This document shows positions 61,904-64,000 of a stretch of 64,000 nt of DNA, in pieces. Each line of letters begins with the position of its first letter. The first letter of the stretch is position 1. The notes under the pieces were generated by a model. The model did not search any database. It worked only from the letters and a program-made list of their open reading frames with translations, and had not been told where the DNA came from. Origin of the DNA: Tritonibacter aquimaris (lineage in GTDB: Bacteria > Pseudomonadota > Alphaproteobacteria > Rhodobacterales > Rhodobacteraceae); the NCBI RefSeq assembly GCF_009617595.1, contig NZ_WIXK01000001.1, forward strand, positions 124,001-188,000, given 5' to 3'. The position numbers and the translations under genes were made by a program.

Positions 61904-63129
61904 CACGCAAGGTTCTGCTGGTGGATGATGATGCGGCCGTGCGCGAAGCGCTGGGTCAGACGCTTGAGCTGAACGATATAACCTCTTCAACTCACAGCTC
62001 TTTTGTGGCCGCGAAAGATCAGATCACGGCTGATTTTCCGGGTGTGATTATCTCTGATATCCGTATGCCGGGGCGTGATGGGTTTCACCTTTTGGAATAC
62101 GCGCTTGAGATTGATCCGGATCTGCCGGTGATCTTGCTGACGGGCGAAGGTGATATTCCGATGGCGGTGCGCGCCATGTCACAAGGTGCGTTTGATTTTC
62201 TGGAAAAACCCTGTGCCTCGGCGGATTTGCTGGCGGTGCTGGAACGCGCGCTGAATACGCGCAAGCTGGTGCTGGAAAACCGCGAGCTGAAACAGACGCT
62301 AGAGCGTGGCGACGCGGCAGCGCGGATGATTTTTGGCGTCTCAGAACAGTCGCAGGATCTGCGCGCGCGGGTGCGTTCGGTTGCGTCCACGCAGGCAGAG
62401 GTCTTGGTGACAGGTGCGCCGGGCGGTGGGCTATCCAAGGTGGCGGAAGTCATTCACATCATGTCTACTGCGGCGCAGGGGCCGTTTGTGAAACAGGCGG
62501 CGCACCGTGTAACGGCGGATGATTTCCCGGCCCTGTGTAAACGTGCGGCGGGGGGCTCGCTCTATCTGGATGAGATCAAGGAACTGTCGCCTGAGGCGCA
62601 ATATGCGGTGTTGGAGCTGCTGGAAAACCCGCATGATGTGCGCATCCTTGCGGGCACGACCGTGGATCTGATCGAGCAGGTGAACAGTCAGAATTTCAAT
62701 GCGGATCTGTTTTACCGGTTGGATGTGATGCGGGTGCGTATTCCACCGCTGTCTGAGCGCCCGTCAGATATCCCTGATCTGTTTCGCCACTATGTTGCCC
62801 AGGCGGCAGAGCAGGCAGGCATTCAGGAGCCGGAAGTCTCTCAGGAGCATCTCGCGAGTTTGATGGCGCAGGAATGGCCCGGAAACGCGCGCTCGTTGAT
62901 GTCGGCGGCCATGCGGTTTGTGCTTGGCATGCCCGAAGAAGCGGTCGAAGCTGCTGAGCTGGGATTGGCGGAACAGATGGCGCAGGTGGAGCGCTCTTTG
63001 CTGATTGCAGCACTGGGGCGGCAAAATGGACGGGCGGCGGCGGCGGCAGAGGTCTTAAAACTGCCGCGCAAGACCCTATATGACAAACTGGCGCGCTACG
63101 GGATTCGTCCCGAAGACTATCGCCGGTAG
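61900..63129 (+). CDS. DctD-like response regulator with degenerate sigma-54 domain
   Basis: A 409-residue protein: receiver domain with Asp53 (IISDIRMPG), an AAA+ domain from about 140, and a Fis-type HTH at 370-405 (NGRAAAAAEVLKLPRKTLYDKLARYG). Walker A, normally GETGTGKE, reads GAPGGGLSK, and the GAFTGA loop that contacts sigma-54 is absent: after Walker A the sequence goes straight to KQAAHRVTADDFPALCKRAAGGSLYLDEI. At about 40 residues shorter than typical DctD, it should not open sigma-54 promoters and may act on ordinary promoters, as R. capsulatus NtrC does. Confidence 0.88.
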   Translation: MTRKVLLVDDDAAVREALGQTLELNDITSSTHSSFVAAKDQITADFPGVIISDIRMPGRDGFHLLEYALEIDPDLPVILLTGEGDIPMAVRAMSQGAFDFLEKPCASADLLAVLERALNTRKLVLENRELKQTLERGDAAARMIFGVSEQSQDLRARVRSVASTQAEVLVTGAPGGGLSKVAEVIHIMSTAAQGPFVKQAAHRVTADDFPALCKRAAGGSLYLDEIKELSPEAQYAVLELLENPHDVRILAGTTVDLIEQVNSQNFNADLFYRLDVMRVRIPPLSERPSDIPDLFRHYVAQAAEQAGIQEPEVSQEHLASLMAQEWPGNARSLMSAAMRFVLGMPEEAVEAAELGLAEQMAQVERSLLIAALGRQNGRAAAAAEVLKLPRKTLYDKLARYGIRPEDYRR

Positions 63130-63145
63130 TATTGGCATCAGCGGT

Positions 63146-63167
63146 TTTGTGCGAAATTCCGCACAAA
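63146..63167. promoter_or_regulatory. DctD-type operator 1
   Basis: TTTGTGCG (63146-63153), spacer AAATTC, CGCACAAA (63160-63167): a perfect 8-bp inverted repeat. DctD sites in rhizobia have the form TGTGCG-N6-CGCACA. Confidence 0.8.
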
Positions 63168-63179
63168 GCCTTTCTGAAC

Positions 63180-63197
63180 TGTGCGGGTTTTCGCACA
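63180..63197. promoter_or_regulatory. DctD-type operator 2
   Basis: TGTGCG (63180-63185), spacer GGTTTT, CGCACA (63192-63197). Its centre is 32 bp from the first operator, about three helical turns, allowing cooperative binding on one face. Confidence 0.8.
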
Positions 63198-63379
63198 AGT
63201 TTATATTGCAAAGTCAATAAGTGCCCGATGCATTGATCTTATAGTATTGAAATTCATTAATAAAATCACCTTGTGACGCAAACGTAAATTGGCCGCTTGT
63301 GACGTGGAATACGATTGAACACATTACTCTCAGAGCCCGTGTCTTCTGACGTGGGAGGGATTTTTTCTGGGAGGTTACT

Positions 63380-64000
63380 ATGAAATTCCTGACCGTTGCT
63401 GCAACTGCTGTTGCTCTGTCCACCACTGCTGGTGCGGCTCTTGCCGCCTGTGATGACGGCGAGATCGTTGCAAAATTCAGCCACGTGACCAACACCGACA
63501 AACACCCAAAAGGGATCGCTGCGTCGCTCTTGGAAAAGCGCGTCAATGAAGAAATGAACGGTGTGATGTGCATTGAGGTCTATCCGAACTCGACACTGTA
63601 CAACGACAATAAAGTTCTCGAAGCAATGCTGCAGGGTGATGTCCAGCTGGCCGCGCCGTCGCTCTCCAAGTTCGAGAAGTTCACCAAACAGTTCCGCCTG
63701 TTTGACCTGCCGTTCATGTTCAAAAACATCGAAGCAGTTGACGCGTTCCAGGGCTCTGAAGCGGGTCAGTCCATGCTCGATTCCATGCAGCGCCGTGGTC
63801 TGCAAGGTCTGGCGTTCTGGCACAACGGCATGAAGCAGATGTCTGCAAACAAGCCGCTGATCTCACCCGAAGATGCGCAGGGCCTGAAGTTCCGCGTTCA
63901 ATCCTCTGACGTGCTGGTTGCGCAGATGGAAGCCATTGGTGGTTCGCCCCAGAAAATGGCCTTCTCTGAGGTATACGGCGCGCTGCAGCAGGGCGTTGTG
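63380..64000 (+). CDS. dctP: TRAP transporter solute-binding protein, DctP family (partial)
   Basis: The first 207 residues of a TRAP periplasmic binding protein, running off the window. Signal peptide MKFLTVAATAVALSTTAGAALA, then IVAKFSHVTNTDKHPKGIAASLLEKRVNE, DVQLAAPSLSKFEKF, RVQSSDVLVAQMEAIGGSPQKMAFSEVYGALQQG. GGGAGG precedes the ATG. It follows a DctB/DctD pair and two operators, so C4-dicarboxylates are a likely ligand. The permease genes would be beyond the window. Confidence 0.93.
   Translation, partial: MKFLTVAATAVALSTTAGAALAACDDGEIVAKFSHVTNTDKHPKGIAASLLEKRVNEEMNGVMCIEVYPNSTLYNDNKVLEAMLQGDVQLAAPSLSKFEKFTKQFRLFDLPFMFKNIEAVDAFQGSEAGQSMLDSMQRRGLQGLAFWHNGMKQMSANKPLISPEDAQGLKFRVQSSDVLVAQMEAIGGSPQKMAFSEVYGALQQGVV

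Noticed and set aside
63130-63379. Sigma-54 promoter upstream of dctP
   Set aside because: TGGCAT near 63134 is not followed by GC at the right spacing; no GG-N10-GC pair was found in the gap.

Overview
The window looks like a chromosomal segment of a marine alphaproteobacterium of the Roseobacter group (Rhodobacteraceae). The evidence is the gene order (surE-pcm-nlpD, tatABC, radA-cvpA, dnaB-alr, pyrE/pyrC, cysG-DUF2849-cysI-cysH-DUF934), the many Rhodobacteraceae-type small proteins, a short 3'-flanking repeat that I associate with this family, three VPLPA-CTERM secreted proteins, and moderately high GC with visibly AT-richer inserts. No rRNA or tRNA gene, insertion sequence, integrase or CRISPR array was found. 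The window opens inside prfC (its C-terminal end is outside) and closes inside a dctP-type TRAP binding-protein gene.

Layout. 0-4.2 kb (minus): prfC, a phasin-like protein, a PHB-depolymerase-family esterase and a Hint-domain protein. 4.4-8.6 kb (plus): an SDR, an AlkC/AlkD-type DNA alkylation repair protein, an ArsM arsenite methyltransferase and an orphan ABC ATPase. 8.7-11.5 kb: a WYL regulator with a small ABM-like protein (minus), then tatABC (plus). 11.6-16.8 kb: small proteins, a DUF815 ATPase, YceI with a divergent MarR regulator, the first VPLPA-CTERM protein and an NlpD-like lipoprotein. 16.8-22.1 kb (minus): pcm, surE, an SDR, a DUF2199 protein and purF. 22.1-26.4 kb: an accessory block (second Hint protein, two plus-strand hypotheticals, DUF1289 and a PDZ protein) sits between purF and cvpA. 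26.4-32.9 kb (minus): cvpA, radA, a PqiA-like protein, mlaF-like and mlaE-like genes and alr, interrupted by a plus-strand DUF2726 gene. 33-34.7 kb: a LuxR solo divergent from the second VPLPA-CTERM protein. 34.8-43.2 kb (minus): dnaB, small proteins, a large cysteine-rich Sel1 protein, pyrE, pyrC and a conserved roseobacter protein, with a plus-strand abortive-infection-like gene between pyrE and pyrC. 43.7-50.3 kb: the third VPLPA-CTERM protein behind three 26-bp tandem repeats, then a tightly overlapping five-gene minus-strand operon of glycosyltransferases, a sulfotransferase, a sulfotransferase-like/glycosyltransferase fusion and an FkbM methyltransferase. 50.5-54.2 kb: an MCP-like fragment, infC with an AUA start codon, a repeat-rich helical protein and glutathione-dependent formaldehyde dehydrogenase. 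54.5-60.1 kb: fpr and the sulfite-reduction operon with a divergent Lrp-type regulator. 60.1-64 kb (plus): a DctB/DctD-like two-component system feeding a TRAP binding-protein gene.

The conserved backbone carries translation (prfC, infC), replication and repair (dnaB, radA, alkC), nucleotide synthesis (purF, pyrE, pyrC), cell envelope (alr, nlpD, mlaFE, tatABC) and assimilatory sulfate reduction. The accessory content lies in gaps between these genes. The most promising items for new biology are the glycan-decoration operon with its fusion protein, the Abi-like gene between pyrE and pyrC, the VPLPA-CTERM proteins with their unusual promoters, the infC leader hairpin next to an AUA start, and a sigma-54-family response regulator that has lost its GAFTGA loop but faces two well-formed operators upstream of dctP.
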